From Pseudomonas sp. PDNC002 (lineage in GTDB: Bacteria > Pseudomonadota > Gammaproteobacteria > Pseudomonadales > Pseudomonadaceae): a DNA stretch of 64,000 nucleotides. Shown one piece after another: positions 18,028-26,630 of this stretch. The notes beneath the pieces were generated by a model. That model did no database searches and was not told the DNA's origin. It saw only the letters and a program-made list of their open reading frames with translations. Location: NCBI RefSeq assembly GCF_016919445.1, contig NZ_CP070356.1, forward strand, positions 1,309,501-1,373,500, in the 5' to 3' direction. How positions within the stretch are numbered: position 1 is the first letter of the stretch; each line of letters starts with the position of its first letter. A program made the translations under genes and the position numbers.

Positions 18028-19335
18028 TCAGTCGGTAGTGATCTTCGAGTGCTTCTGGGTGTCCTTCATGGTCACGTAGACCAGCAGCGAGCAGGCGATG
18101 CACGCGGTGACGTACCAGTAGAAGCCGCTCTCCATGCCGATGCTCTTGAACCACAGCGCCACGTACTCGGCGGTGCCGCCGAAGATCGACACGGTCAGCG
18201 CGTACGGCAGGCCCACGCCCAGGGCGCGGATTTCGGTGGGGAACAATTCGGCCTTCACCACTGCGTTGATCGAGGTGTAGCCGCTGACGATGACCAGCGC
18301 GGCCATGATCAGGAAGAACGCGCCCCACCAGGTGTCGATGGTGTGCAGGGTGCTGAGGATCGGGTAGGTGAAGACGGTGCCCAGTACGCCGAATGCGATC
18401 AGGATCGGACGGCGACCAATCTTGTCCGACAGCGCGCCGACGATGGGCTGCAGCAGCATGAACAGGAACAGCGTGGCCGCCGAGATCATGGTGGAGTCGT
18501 TCTTGCTCATCCCCACCGTGTTCACCAGGTACTTCTGCATGTAGGTGGTGTAGGTGTAGAAGGCCAGGGTACCGCCCATGGTCAGGCCGACCACGGTCAG
18601 CACTTCCTTGGGATGGCGCATCAGCGAGCGCATCAGGCTTTCCTTGGGCTCTTCCTTCTTGGTGCTGAAGGACTCGGTCTCTTCCATGCCGCGACGCAGG
18701 AACATGGCGACGACCGCGCACAGCGCGCCGATAAAGAACGGAATGCGCCAGCCCCAGCTTTCCAGTTGCTCGACGCTCAGGGTCTGCTGCAGGACGATCA
18801 GCACCGCCAGCGCGATGAGCTGGCCGGAGATCAGGGTCACGTACTGGAAGCTGGAGAAGAAGCCGCGCTGTTCCTTGTTGGCCATCTCGCTGAGGTAGGT
18901 GGCGGAGGTGCCGTATTCGCCGCCGACCGACAGGCCCTGCAGCAGGCGCGCGAACACCAGCAGGACCGGCGCACCGAAGCCGATGGTCTCGTAGCTGGGA
19001 GTGAGGGCGATGATCAGCGAGCCGAAGCACATCAGCAGGACCGAGGCCAGCAGCGCGGCTTTTCGACCCTTGCGGTCGGCGTAGATGCCCATCAGCCAGC
19101 CGCCGATCGGGCGCATCAGGAAGCCCACGGCGAAGATCGCGGCGGTGTTCAGCAACTGGGCAGTCATATCGCCCTGGGGGAAGAACGCCTTGGCGAAGTA
19201 CAGCGAGAAGGCGGCGTAGACGTACCAGTCGTACCACTCGACCAGGTTGCCGACCGAGCCACTGAAGATCGACTTGATGCGCTGGGAAGTCGTACGGGGT
19301 GCGGCAGAATCTGAGACGGCGCTTGCGCTATCCAT
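18028..19335 (-). CDS. MHS-family dicarboxylate/H+ symporter (KgtP-like)
   Basis: 435 residues, twelve predicted transmembrane helices. Family marks include GNLVEWYDWYVYA in helix 1, the GxxxDRxGRK loop as GIYADRKGRK, QGLSVGGEYGTSATYL after helix 4 and a second GALSDKIGRRP. These place it in the metabolite:H+ symporter group near alpha-ketoglutarate permeases. It most resembles KgtP and the P. aeruginosa C5-dicarboxylate carrier PA5530, so alpha-ketoglutarate or glutarate is likely. ATG at 19335 has a GAGGA site 7 nt upstream. The AraC-type gene that follows upstream on the same strand could regulate it. Confidence 0.85.
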   Translation of the reverse strand: MDSASAVSDSAAPRTTSQRIKSIFSGSVGNLVEWYDWYVYAAFSLYFAKAFFPQGDMTAQLLNTAAIFAVGFLMRPIGGWLMGIYADRKGRKAALLASVLLMCFGSLIIALTPSYETIGFGAPVLLVFARLLQGLSVGGEYGTSATYLSEMANKEQRGFFSSFQYVTLISGQLIALAVLIVLQQTLSVEQLESWGWRIPFFIGALCAVVAMFLRRGMEETESFSTKKEEPKESLMRSLMRHPKEVLTVVGLTMGGTLAFYTYTTYMQKYLVNTVGMSKNDSTMISAATLFLFMLLQPIVGALSDKIGRRPILIAFGVLGTVFTYPILSTLHTIDTWWGAFFLIMAALVIVSGYTSINAVVKAELFPTEIRALGVGLPYALTVSIFGGTAEYVALWFKSIGMESGFYWYVTACIACSLLVYVTMKDTQKHSKITTD

Positions 19336-19604
19336 GGGTATTCCTCTTTGTCGTTGTTGTCGTCAGGCGTGCGGACTGCTGGTAACGGCACGCCGGCGCA
19401 CCGCGAGGGCGGCGCAGTGTGCAGGGCGATAGCAGGCAGCGTGCCAAGGCGCGAAAGCCGCGTGGCACAAGGGGTCAGGGGATTTTCAGGGGGACGGCGG
19501 CAGGCGAAGCGGCGCCGATTGGCGAGGATGTTGAGCGGAAATCCGCCGATGTGTGGGACGCCTGTAGAAAGGCGCTTCAGCGTGGATTCGGTGGGGGATT
19601 CAGC

Positions 19605-19673
19605 CAATCGCGGACGGAGTCCGCTCCTACGCGAGGTCAGGCTTCGGGTAGGAGCGGACTCCGTCCGCGATTG
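19605..19673. repeat. REP family B, perfect inverted pair
   Basis: Two 26-bp arms (19605-19630 and 19648-19673) are exact reverse complements with a 17-nt spacer. The core is GTAGGAGCGGACTCCGTCCG, the common Pseudomonas REP type. It lies 20 nt beyond the araC-family stop. The remaining part of the gap 19336-19604 shows no gene or clear signal. Confidence 0.88.
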
Positions 19674-19692
19674 CTATCAGCCGGCACAGACC

Positions 19693-20484
19693 CTACCGCT
19701 GGCGGAACAAATCCCCCGGGGTGAACCCGAACAACCCCTTGAACGAGGCGATATACGCCGAGGTGGAGTCGTAGCCGCAATCCAGCGCCGCGGCGGTGAC
19801 GCTATCGCCGGCCTCCAGCGACCCCAGGGACGCGAGCAGGCGCTGGCGCTGGCGCCAGAGGCGGAAGGTCATGCCGGTCTCGCGTTGGAACAGGCGCGAG
19901 AGAGTCTTTTCCGAGGTGCCGATGCGTTGCGCCCAGTCGGCCAGGGTGTGGCTGTCGGTAGGCTCATCGATCAGCGTCTGGCACAGCTGCAGCAGGCGGC
20001 CCTCCTGCGGCATCGGCAATGAGAAGGCGACCTCCGGCAGTAGGCGCAACTGGTCCAGCAACACGCCCACCAGCCGCGACTCGGCGCTGTCGTCCTGGGG
20101 ATAGTCCACCGGCAGCTCGCAGAAGCTCTTGATCAGCTCGCGGGCCAGCGGCGTCACCTCCAGCACCCGGCACCGATCCGGTGCCCAGCGACAGGCGTCG
20201 TCGCGGATGTACAGGCTGCGCATTTCCGCCTGGGTCGAGGTCACCACTTCGTGATCGAGGAAGGCCGGAATCCAGATGGCCCGCTGCGGCGGGGCGAAGA
20301 AACTGCCTTCGGCCGTATGCACGCCGAGCACGCCGGTGATCGCGTAGGAAAGCTGCACCCAGGCATGGTGGTGCCGGCTGGTCCAGGAGCCGGCGCGCAG
20401 GCGCTCCGCACGGGCGTAGACCGGCCGTGGCAGGCGCTCGAGCACCGGGATCAGGCGTTGCAGTTCGGGGGCTTGTCCTTTCAT
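19693..20484 (-). CDS. AraC-family transcriptional regulator with cupin sensor
   Basis: 263 residues from ATG at 20484. Residues ~10-110 form a cupin-type effector domain (SWTSRHHHAWVQLSYAI with a His cluster; FFAPPQRAIWIPAFLDHEV). The C-terminal ~100 residues hold two helix-turn-helix motifs: TLADWAQRIGTSEKTLSRLFQRE and SVTAAALDCGYDSTSAYIASF (quoted here in part by position ~175-240). The ending GLFGFTPGDLFRQR is typical. A longer frame to 20793 exists but its N-terminus is unlike the family. Target is unknown; the MHS transporter next downstream and tsx on the other side are candidates. Confidence 0.85.
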   Translation of the reverse strand: MKGQAPELQRLIPVLERLPRPVYARAERLRAGSWTSRHHHAWVQLSYAITGVLGVHTAEGSFFAPPQRAIWIPAFLDHEVVTSTQAEMRSLYIRDDACRWAPDRCRVLEVTPLARELIKSFCELPVDYPQDDSAESRLVGVLLDQLRLLPEVAFSLPMPQEGRLLQLCQTLIDEPTDSHTLADWAQRIGTSEKTLSRLFQRETGMTFRLWRQRQRLLASLGSLEAGDSVTAAALDCGYDSTSAYIASFKGLFGFTPGDLFRQR

Positions 20485-20890
20485 CGGTATCGCTTGGCTG
20501 AATATCGCTGACTGGCAAAGTCTGGCAGGACGGCGGGAGCCCCACAACCCGCGGGTTGCGCGGTGACCGCCCGGCGGCCCGAGGCACTCTGACAGGTGTG
20601 GGGAAGGCCCTTGTCTGGCATTATCCGCGCCCGGAAAAACGCGCGGTGTGTTCCGAAAGGCGATGGGTAGATTTCCCACAGGCTGGTTGTATACACAATT
20701 TGTATTGATTCGATTCAACACAGATTCATCATGTATCCAATCTTTTTCTCGGTGATCTCCATTCCTGTGCCATCCGAGTCGGTCCTGCCCCAAATTCAGG
20801 CGAACTTGTCCTGTGGGTCAGGAAATTCCCGCTCCGCATACCCGCGTAATCCCTGCCAAAGGACGAATCCCTAGGGATTCGACATAAAAG

Positions 20891-20906
20891 TGGAACATTT
20901 GGTCAG
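20891..20906 (+). promoter_or_regulatory. RutR-like operator upstream of tsx
   Basis: TGGAACA-TT-TGGTCAG matches the E. coli RutR consensus TTGACCA-n2-TGGTCAA at 11 of 14 positions. It ends 4 nt before the -24 region of the tsx sigma-54 promoter. A TetR/RutR-like gene lies just downstream of tsx. Confidence 0.5.
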
Positions 20907-20908
20907 GA

Positions 20909-20925
20909 TTGGCGCCAATCTTGCT
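20909..20925 (+). promoter_or_regulatory. Sigma-54 promoter of tsx
   Basis: TTGGCGCCAATCTTGCT has the invariant GG (20911-20912) and GC (20923-20924) exactly 10 nt apart, with TGGC and TTGC cores. The start would be near 20936, giving a ~70-nt leader. ATTGGCGCCAAT is also a perfect 12-bp palindrome. Confidence 0.65.
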
Positions 20926-21007
20926 TTTCCTCGCCAGGCCTGACCGACCGGACAGGTTCCACTCACAATTACAAACGCAACACGACTGCACTGATTAGGA
21001 GCAACGC

Positions 21008-21844
21008 ATGACTCGCACTCTCGCATCCCTGCTGCTCGCCGGCGGGCTGCTCGCGGCCGGGCAGGCCATGGCTGGCGGTGAAGACCTGGAGCCGGCCAAG
21101 GCCGTCAACGATGGTCCGCTGATCTGGCACAACGAAAGCCTGTCCTACCTGTGGGGCAAGAACTTCAAGGTCGACCCGCCGATCCAGCAGACCTTCACCT
21201 TCGAGAGCGCGAGCGCCTGGACCTGGGGCGACATCTGGTTCTTCGTCGACCAGATCAACTACAACGGCAAGGAAAGCGCCACCAACGGCAAGAACACCTA
21301 CTACGGTGAGTTCAGCCCGCGCCTGTCGTTCGGCAAGATCACCGGCACCGACCTGTCCTTCGGCCCGGTCAAGGACGTGCTGCTGGCCACCACCTACGAA
21401 TTCGGCGAAGGCGACGTCGAGTCCTACCTGGTCGGTCCGGGCTTCGACCTGGCGCTGCCGGGCTTCGACTACTTCCAGCTGAACTTCTACTACCGCAAGC
21501 CCGACGGCAACCGCGTACCGTCCGGCGCCTGGCAGATCACCCCGGCCTGGGCCATCACCATCCCGGTGGGCAACTCCGACATCCTCTTCGACGGCTTCAT
21601 GGACTGGGTCGTGAACAACAAGGACGCCAGCTCCAGCCAGCGCAACCAGTCGGACTACCACGCCAACCTGCACTTCAACCCGCAGCTGAAGTACGACCTG
21701 GGCAAGTCCCTGGGTTACGAGGCGAAGCACCTGTACGTGGGTATCGAGTACGACTACTGGTCCGACAAGTACGGCATCAAGGATTCGCAGTACTTCACCA
21801 CCGACCAGAACACCATCAGCGCCCTGGTCAAGTACCACTTCTGA
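21008..21844 (+). CDS. tsx: Tsx-like nucleoside channel-forming outer membrane protein
   Basis: 278 residues. A signal peptide of ~22 residues ends AMA before GGEDL. The mature part is rich in aromatic and charged residues with alternating beta-strand pattern and ends ISALVKYHF, with the C-terminal phenylalanine expected for Omp85-assembled barrels. Segments such as ESLSYLWGKNFKVD, WTWGDIWFFVDQI and YYGEFSPRLSFGKI fit the Channel_Tsx (OmpK) family. E. coli Tsx carries nucleosides across the outer membrane. Location beside a RutR-like regulator and near xdhABC and a nucleoside ABC transporter supports purine nucleoside uptake. Expression is probably sigma-54 dependent. Confidence 0.9.
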   Translation: MTRTLASLLLAGGLLAAGQAMAGGEDLEPAKAVNDGPLIWHNESLSYLWGKNFKVDPPIQQTFTFESASAWTWGDIWFFVDQINYNGKESATNGKNTYYGEFSPRLSFGKITGTDLSFGPVKDVLLATTYEFGEGDVESYLVGPGFDLALPGFDYFQLNFYYRKPDGNRVPSGAWQITPAWAITIPVGNSDILFDGFMDWVVNNKDASSSQRNQSDYHANLHFNPQLKYDLGKSLGYEAKHLYVGIEYDYWSDKYGIKDSQYFTTDQNTISALVKYHF

Positions 21845-21851
21845 TGGCTCG

Positions 21852-21876
21852 CAGGGTCCCGCCGCATGGCGGGGCC
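21852..21876 (+). terminator. GC-rich hairpin after tsx
   Basis: GGGTCCCGCC-gcat-GGCGGGGCCC is a 10-bp stem with one G-U pair, starting 8 nt after the tsx stop. There is no clear U-tract, so termination may be weak or factor-dependent. Confidence 0.45.
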
Positions 21877-21995
21877 CGTGCGCTCCTGCGTCGCGCTAGC
21901 GGCGTGATCGAAGTTTTCTCCGACATCGGGCTTGAATCGCCCGCCCCGGCTGGGTTATCCATGCTGCGCACCCCGCTGACGCATGGACATGCCGC

Positions 21996-22664
21996 ATGAC
22001 CCTCCAGGTACCCGCCCATACCGCGCCCAACGCTGAAAAGCCCGCCGGCCGCATTCGCCAGAAGAACGAGGAAGCCATCCTCGCCGCCGCCGAGGAGGAA
22101 TTCGCCCGCCACGGTTTCAAGGGCACCAGCATGAACACCATCGCCCAGCGCGTCGGCCTGCCCAAGGCCAACCTGCACTACTACTTCAGCAACAAGCTGG
22201 GGCTGTACGTGGCGGTGCTGAGCAACATCCTCGAGTTGTGGGACAGCACCTTCAACCACCTCACCGTGGATGACGACCCGGCCGCCGCGCTGGCGACCTA
22301 CATCCGCGCCAAGATGGAGTTCTCCCGCCGCTATCCGCAGGCCTCGCGGGTGTTCGCCATGGAAATCATCAGCGGCGGCGAATGCCTCTCCGAACACTTC
22401 AGCCAGGACTACCGCACCTGGTTCGCCGGCCGCGCCGCCGTGTTCCAGGCCTGGATCGACGCCGGCAAGATGGACGCCGTGGACCCGGTGAACCTGATCT
22501 TCCTGATCTGGAGCAGCACCCAGCACTACGCCGACTTCGCCACCCAGATCGGCTTCGTCACCGGCCGCAAGCGCATGTCCAAGCAGGACTTCAGCGATGC
22601 CAGCGACCACCTCATCCGCATCATCCTCAAGGGTTGCGGGCTGACGCCGCCGGCGACGGCATGA
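21996..22664 (+). CDS. TetR-family regulator, RutR-like
   Basis: 222 residues. The N-terminal DNA-binding domain (~18-65) has AILAAAEEEFARHGF, TSMNTIAQRVGLPKANLHYYFSNK and LGLYVAVL. The C-terminal domain (FSRRYPQASRVFAMEIISGG; FLIWSSTQHYADF) matches the RutR/YcdC group, which in E. coli binds uracil or thymine. It resembles PA1520 of the P. aeruginosa xdh locus. The best candidate sites in this window are RutR-like operators at tsx, xdhA, the ABC transporter and upstream of the chemoreceptor. The stop overlaps the yigZ start by four bases. Ligand and targets are inferences. Confidence 0.88.
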   Translation: MTLQVPAHTAPNAEKPAGRIRQKNEEAILAAAEEEFARHGFKGTSMNTIAQRVGLPKANLHYYFSNKLGLYVAVLSNILELWDSTFNHLTVDDDPAAALATYIRAKMEFSRRYPQASRVFAMEIISGGECLSEHFSQDYRTWFAGRAAVFQAWIDAGKMDAVDPVNLIFLIWSSTQHYADFATQIGFVTGRKRMSKQDFSDASDHLIRIILKGCGLTPPATA

Positions 22665-23251
22665 GTTTCACCCTCGCCGCGCCCGCCGTTTACCAGGAAG
22701 ACATCCGCAAGAGCCGCTTCCACTGTGCCGCCGCACCCATTGCCAGCGAGGCGGAGGCCATGGCCTTCCTCGCCGCGCATCGCGATGCCGGCGCCGGGCA
22801 CAACTGCTGGGCGTGGAAGCTCGGCAACCAGTACCGCTTCAGCGACGACGGCGAGCCCGGTGGCACGGCGGGTCGGCCCATGCTGGTGGCCATCGAAGGC
22901 CAGGACATGGACCGCGTCGTGGTGCTGGTCAGCCGCTGGTTTGGCGGCATCAAGCTCGGCACCGGCGGCCTGGCCCGCGCCTATGGCGGTTGCGCAGCCA
23001 AGTGCCTGCAGGACGCCGAGCGCATCGAGCTGGTGCCGACCAGCCGGCTGGCCTTCGCCTGCAGCTTCGCCGAGCACGCGCTGTTCAAGGCGCGGGTGCT
23101 GGCGCTCGGTGCGTCGATCGAAGATGAGGCCTTTGGCGCCGACGGCGTTCGCGTGACGCTCAACCTGCCCACATCCCTTGTGGACGCCTTGCAACGCCAG
23201 CTCAACGACCTCAGTCGCGGGCGCATCCAGGCGCAAGCGCTGGACGCCTGA
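22661..23251 (+). CDS. yigZ: YigZ/IMPACT family protein
   Basis: 196 residues. N-terminal UPF0029/IMPACT domain (~1-115) has EDIRKSRFHCAAAPI, AGHNCWAWKLG, the signature SDDGEPGGTAGRPML and WFGGIKLGTGGLARAYG. The C-terminal ~75 residues form the bacterial DUF1949-type ferredoxin-like domain. Function is unclear; eukaryotic IMPACT binds Gcn1, and bacterial members are only loosely linked to nucleic acid or translation. ATG at 22661 overlaps the TetR-gene stop (ATGA), so it is probably co-expressed with the regulator. Confidence 0.92.
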   Translation: MSFTLAAPAVYQEDIRKSRFHCAAAPIASEAEAMAFLAAHRDAGAGHNCWAWKLGNQYRFSDDGEPGGTAGRPMLVAIEGQDMDRVVVLVSRWFGGIKLGTGGLARAYGGCAAKCLQDAERIELVPTSRLAFACSFAEHALFKARVLALGASIEDEAFGADGVRVTLNLPTSLVDALQRQLNDLSRGRIQAQALDA

Positions 23252-23280
23252 TCCTTCTCCCCAATTGCCGTGGAGCCGCC

Positions 23281-23691
23281 TGTGGATAACCTGTGGCCTG
23301 ACGGCGCTCGCCCTGATCGTCCGTGGCTCCCCGGGAGCCGATCACTTTTTGATCATTTCGCTTCAGGACTGTTGATCGATTTCTGAACAAGCTGTGGAAA
23401 ACGTGTGGATCGAATGCCTGGGCGATAGCTCGGGTTTCGTGTCCTGACCGGTCGGTGAATTATTCACGGGATGGATGCAGGCCTCGAACCGCCTGGTATC
23501 GTGCTTTCCACTCGAACGTCGACAGCGGCTCGTCGCGCTGGGGGAAAGTCTCTGGACAATCTGTGGGCAAGTTGTGGGCAGATAACGGCGCGCAGGATGA
23601 CAGGATGTTCGCTGATCGACCCGCAGGCCCCTCCAGCGAAGCGCCGGGGCGGTCTGCTAGAGGCGGAAAAGCTGTGGGTAACTGTGGGGAA
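23281..23691. repeat. Cluster of DnaA-box-like TGTGG motifs
   Basis: In the 473-bp gap between yigZ and the chemoreceptor gene there are eight TGTGG motifs, all in the same orientation: 23281 (TGTGGATAA, exact complement of the consensus DnaA box TTATCCACA), 23292, 23393 (TGTGGAAAA, fits the relaxed box), 23404, 23562, 23573, 23673 (TGTGGGTAA) and 23683 (TGTGGGGAA). Several GATC sites and a short AT-rich stretch (23343-23390) lie among them. No credible gene is present; an 83-codon frame at 23455-23706 just reads through the repeats. This could titrate DnaA or be a relic of an origin-like region. Confidence 0.55.
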
Positions 23692-23724
23692 AAGGCGCCG
23701 GCTTGAAGCCGGCGCCGGAGGGCG

Positions 23725-25653
23725 TCAGAGACGGAACTGCGCCATCTGCCGCGACAGGTCGTCGGCGAGGCTGCGCAGCTCGCGGCATTGTTCGCGACCG
23801 TGCTGCACCTCGTGGGCGGTGGCATGGGCCAGGTCCGCGATGCCCTGCACGTTGCGGTTGATCTCCTCGGTCACCGCCGACTGTTCCTCGGTGGCGGTGG
23901 CGACCTGATGGTTGATGTCGCTGATGCGCTCCACCTGATCGGCGATGGCGCCCAGGGAGGCCCCGGCCTGCTCGCTGGCGGCCAGGCTCTGGCCGGTGGC
24001 CTGCTGGCCCGACTGCATCGAGCGCACGGCGGCCTCGGCGCCGTCCTTCAGGCGCTGGATGATCGCGAGGATTTCGTCCGTGGAGCCCTGGGTACGGCTG
24101 GCGAGCGTGCGCACTTCGTCGGCCACCACCGCGAAGCCACGGCCCAGCTCGCCGGCCCGCGCCGCCTCGATGGCGGCATTCAGGGCAAGCAGGTTGGTCT
24201 GCTCGGAAACGCCACGGATCACCGCCAGCACCTGGTCGATGCTCGCCACCTGGCCGGCCAGTTCGCCCACGGCGCTGGCCGCCTCACCGATCTCGCCGGA
24301 CATGCGCTGGCCGACCTGTAGCGAGCCGCCGACCACGCGGCGCGCTTCGCCGGCCTCTTCCCGCGCCTGCTGCGAGGCGCTGGCGGCCTGCTCGGCATTG
24401 CGGGCGATCTCCTGCACGGTGCTGCCCATCTCGTTCACCGCCGTGGCGACCATGTCGGTCATCTCCTGCTGGCGGCCGGCGCGCTCGGCGGTGTTATCCA
24501 CCACCCGCGCCACCTCGCCCACCGTGCGCAGCAATTGCTGGCTGGTGGCGAGTACCGCGCCGATCAAGGCGCGCTGGCCTTCGAGGAAGCGATTGAAGCC
24601 GCGCGCCAGGTCGCCCAGCTCGTCGGCGCGGCTGTCGTCGAGGCGGCGGGTGAGATCGCCGCCGCCGCCACCGATCTCCAGCAGTGCGCCGGTGACCTGG
24701 CGGATCGGCCGGGCCAGGCTGCGCGCCATCAGCACCACGAGGCCGAGGCAGAGCAGCGCGACAATGGTGCCGGCGAGGCCGGAAAACACCAGCGCCTCGC
24801 GGGCATCGGCGTAGATCTCCGCCTTGGGCACCTCGCTGACCAGGGTCCAGCCCAGGTCGTGCAGCGGCAGGCTGGCGGCGAGGAAATCCTTGCCGTCGCG
24901 CTCGAAGGGGGCGCTCTGGAAGTTCGACTTGCCCAGTAGCGCGGAGGCTGCCGAGGCGCCGACCAGATCGGCCAGCGAACGCTCCTTGGTCACCGCCGGA
25001 TCGGGATGGATCTGCACCTGCCCATCGTTCTTCACCAGGTAGACCCGGCCGGACTGGCCGAAGCGGAAGTCGCGGATCAGCGCCGACAGCTCGCGCATGT
25101 TCAGGCCCAGGCCGGCGACACCGAGCAGCTTGCCGTTCTGTTCCACGCGCTGGTCGATGAACAGCGCCAGTTCGCCGGTGCCCACGTCGGTGTCGATGTT
25201 CCAGATGCGCGGCTTGCCGCTGTCGATGAACTGGAAGAACCAGGCATCCTGCGGATTGCTGCGGCTGAGCGTGCGCTCCTTGCCCTTGTCGCTGTAGTAG
25301 CCGCCGCTGGCGCTCGAAGCGATCAGCGCGGCGAAGGCGTTCTGCGAGTTGCGCACGCCGGTCAGGTAATGGGTGAAGTCGCCGAGCCGCGCGGGGTCTT
25401 CGCCGGCGGCCAGCCAGTCCTGCACCAGCGTGTTGTTGGCGATGCCGGAGGCGGCGGTGATGGGGCCGGTGAGGCGGCGCTCGAAATCGTTGGCGATGGC
25501 CTGGATGCTGGCTGGCAGGGCCTGTTCGAGCAGGTAGCGCTCGCTGAGGCGATTGACCAGCACGGCATAGAGGCCGAGGACGATGAGAAGGCTGATCAGC
25601 AGGGCGGCTCCCATGCTGAGGATCAGTTGGGTCTGGATGCTACGCAGGCGCAT
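23725..25653 (-). CDS. Methyl-accepting chemotaxis protein with dCache sensor
   Basis: 642 residues. Transmembrane helix 1 at ~8-30, a periplasmic double Cache domain (~33-290) and helix 2 ([21 protein letters not shown]). A HAMP segment starting [10 protein letters not shown] and a signalling domain with [20 protein letters not shown] follow. ATG at 25653 has a GAGGA site. It is the gene after xdhC on the same strand, 113 nt apart, so co-regulation with purine oxidation is likely. Purine-sensing dCache receptors such as McpH of P. putida are known; the context makes a purine ligand plausible, but I cannot confirm the binding residues. There is no C-terminal pentapeptide. Confidence 0.88.
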   Translation of the reverse strand: MRLRSIQTQLILSMGAALLISLLIVLGLYAVLVNRLSERYLLEQALPASIQAIANDFERRLTGPITAASGIANNTLVQDWLAAGEDPARLGDFTHYLTGVRNSQNAFAALIASSASGGYYSDKGKERTLSRSNPQDAWFFQFIDSGKPRIWNIDTDVGTGELALFIDQRVEQNGKLLGVAGLGLNMRELSALIRDFRFGQSGRVYLVKNDGQVQIHPDPAVTKERSLADLVGASAASALLGKSNFQSAPFERDGKDFLAASLPLHDLGWTLVSEVPKAEIYADAREALVFSGLAGTIVALLCLGLVVLMARSLARPIRQVTGALLEIGGGGGDLTRRLDDSRADELGDLARGFNRFLEGQRALIGAVLATSQQLLRTVGEVARVVDNTAERAGRQQEMTDMVATAVNEMGSTVQEIARNAEQAASASQQAREEAGEARRVVGGSLQVGQRMSGEIGEAASAVGELAGQVASIDQVLAVIRGVSEQTNLLALNAAIEAARAGELGRGFAVVADEVRTLASRTQGSTDEILAIIQRLKDGAEAAVRSMQSGQQATGQSLAASEQAGASLGAIADQVERISDINHQVATATEEQSAVTEEINRNVQGIADLAHATAHEVQHGREQCRELRSLADDLSRQMAQFRL

Positions 25654-25754
25654 TTTATTGTTTTCCTCGGAACGCTCGGCGAGTCCATTCGCGGGTGGTT
25701 GGCGAACGAAATAAGGCGGGGCCAGAAGCGTATCGGCGAGGAGCGGAAAAACTA

Positions 25755-25770
25755 TTGTCCCATTGGTCAG
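25755..25770 (+). promoter_or_regulatory. RutR-like site at the xdhC end / upstream of chemoreceptor
   Basis: TTGTCCC-AT-TGGTCAG matches TTGACCA-n2-TGGTCAA at 11 of 14 positions. It overlaps the xdhC stop codon and lies ~100 nt before the chemoreceptor start. No sigma-54 element was found next to it. Confidence 0.4.
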
Positions 25771-26630
25771 GTTTTTGCGTTTTCCCTGGCTGGGGAATCG
25801 CTGCACGAGCCTTCGCTGCAGAGCGCCGCCCATTCGACGCCCTCGCGCGTCTGCCGCGCCGGCGCATCCTGGTGATAACGGGCGATGACCTGCGCGGCGA
25901 CCGAGATGGCGACCTCCAGCGGGCGCTTGCCGGGGACTTCGCTGAGACCGATCGGGCAGTGCATGCGCGCGATCACCTCCTGGGGATAACCGTGCTGCTC
26001 CAGCCTCATCTGGAAGCGCCGCGCCTTGGTGCGCGAGCCGATCATGCCGAGGAAGCCGGCGTCGCCGCGCTTGAGCACGGCTTCGGCGATGGCGTAGTCC
26101 AGCGGGTGGTTGTGGGTCATGACCAGGAAGTAGCTGCCTGGCGGCGCCTCGTGCACGGCGTCTTCGGGCTCCTCCAGCAGGCGCATGCGCACACCCTCAG
26201 GCCCGATCCGGGGAAACTCCGCCGCGCGGCTGTCCACCCACTCCAGGCGCAATGGCAGTCCCGCCAGCAATGGCGCCAGCGCTCGCCCGACATGCCCGGC
26301 GCCGAATAGCAGTACCTGCGGCCCGCGCGCGGCGAAGCACTCGAAGAGCAGGCTGGCGCGGCCGCCGCAGCATTGGCCCAGGCGCGCGCCGAGCGGGAAG
26401 TGCTCCAGCGCCTGGCGGTCGCGCCCTTCCACGAGCAGCGTGCGGGCGTGCTCGATGGCGGCGAATTCGAGGTGTCCGCCGCCGATGGTGTCGACGGTTT
26501 CCCCGGCGGTGACCAGCATCTTGCAGCCGGATTCACGGGGCGTGGAGCCCTGCACGCCAATCACCGTGATCAGCACGTAGGCCTCGGCGCTGTCGCGCAG
26601 GCGGGCGATGGCGTCCATCCAGGTGGTCAT
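25767..26630 (-). CDS. xdhC: Xanthine dehydrogenase maturation protein XdhC
   Basis: 287 residues. XdhC binds molybdenum cofactor, helps its sulfuration and inserts it into XdhB. The XdhC N-terminal domain has [18 protein letters not shown] and DTIGGGHLE, and the cysteine pair GQCCGGR; a Rossmann-like C-terminal half begins [15 protein letters not shown] and continues with MTHNHPLDY and [11 protein letters not shown]. The start ATG at 26630 shares one base with the xdhB stop (TAATG), indicating coupled translation. In P. aeruginosa guaD follows xdhC; here a chemoreceptor follows instead. Confidence 0.94.
   Translation of the reverse strand: MTTWMDAIARLRDSAEAYVLITVIGVQGSTPRESGCKMLVTAGETVDTIGGGHLEFAAIEHARTLLVEGRDRQALEHFPLGARLGQCCGGRASLLFECFAARGPQVLLFGAGHVGRALAPLLAGLPLRLEWVDSRAAEFPRIGPEGVRMRLLEEPEDAVHEAPPGSYFLVMTHNHPLDYAIAEAVLKRGDAGFLGMIGSRTKARRFQMRLEQHGYPQEVIARMHCPIGLSEVPGKRPLEVAISVAAQVIARYHQDAPARQTREGVEWAALCSEGSCSDSPARENAKT

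Larger units (their letters stand above)
20485..21007. other. 523-bp divergent control region (araC-type gene / tsx)
   Basis: No gene is visible. The region is more AT-rich than its neighbours around 20685-20760. It contains a TTGTATACAC-AATT-TGTATTG element at 20687-20707, in which ATACA and TGTAT form an inverted repeat like GntR-type operators. It also holds the RutR-like site and sigma-54 element described separately. The tsx ribosome site AGGAG lies 7 nt before its ATG. Confidence 0.6.

Noticed and set aside
17390-19237. 615-codon minus-strand open frame
   Set aside because: Out-of-frame shadow over the MHS transporter and fetA; Arg/Pro/Ala-rich with no domain.
23455-23706. 83-codon frame in the gap after yigZ
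   Set aside because: Simply translates the TGTGG-motif array; composition unlike neighbours and no ribosome site.
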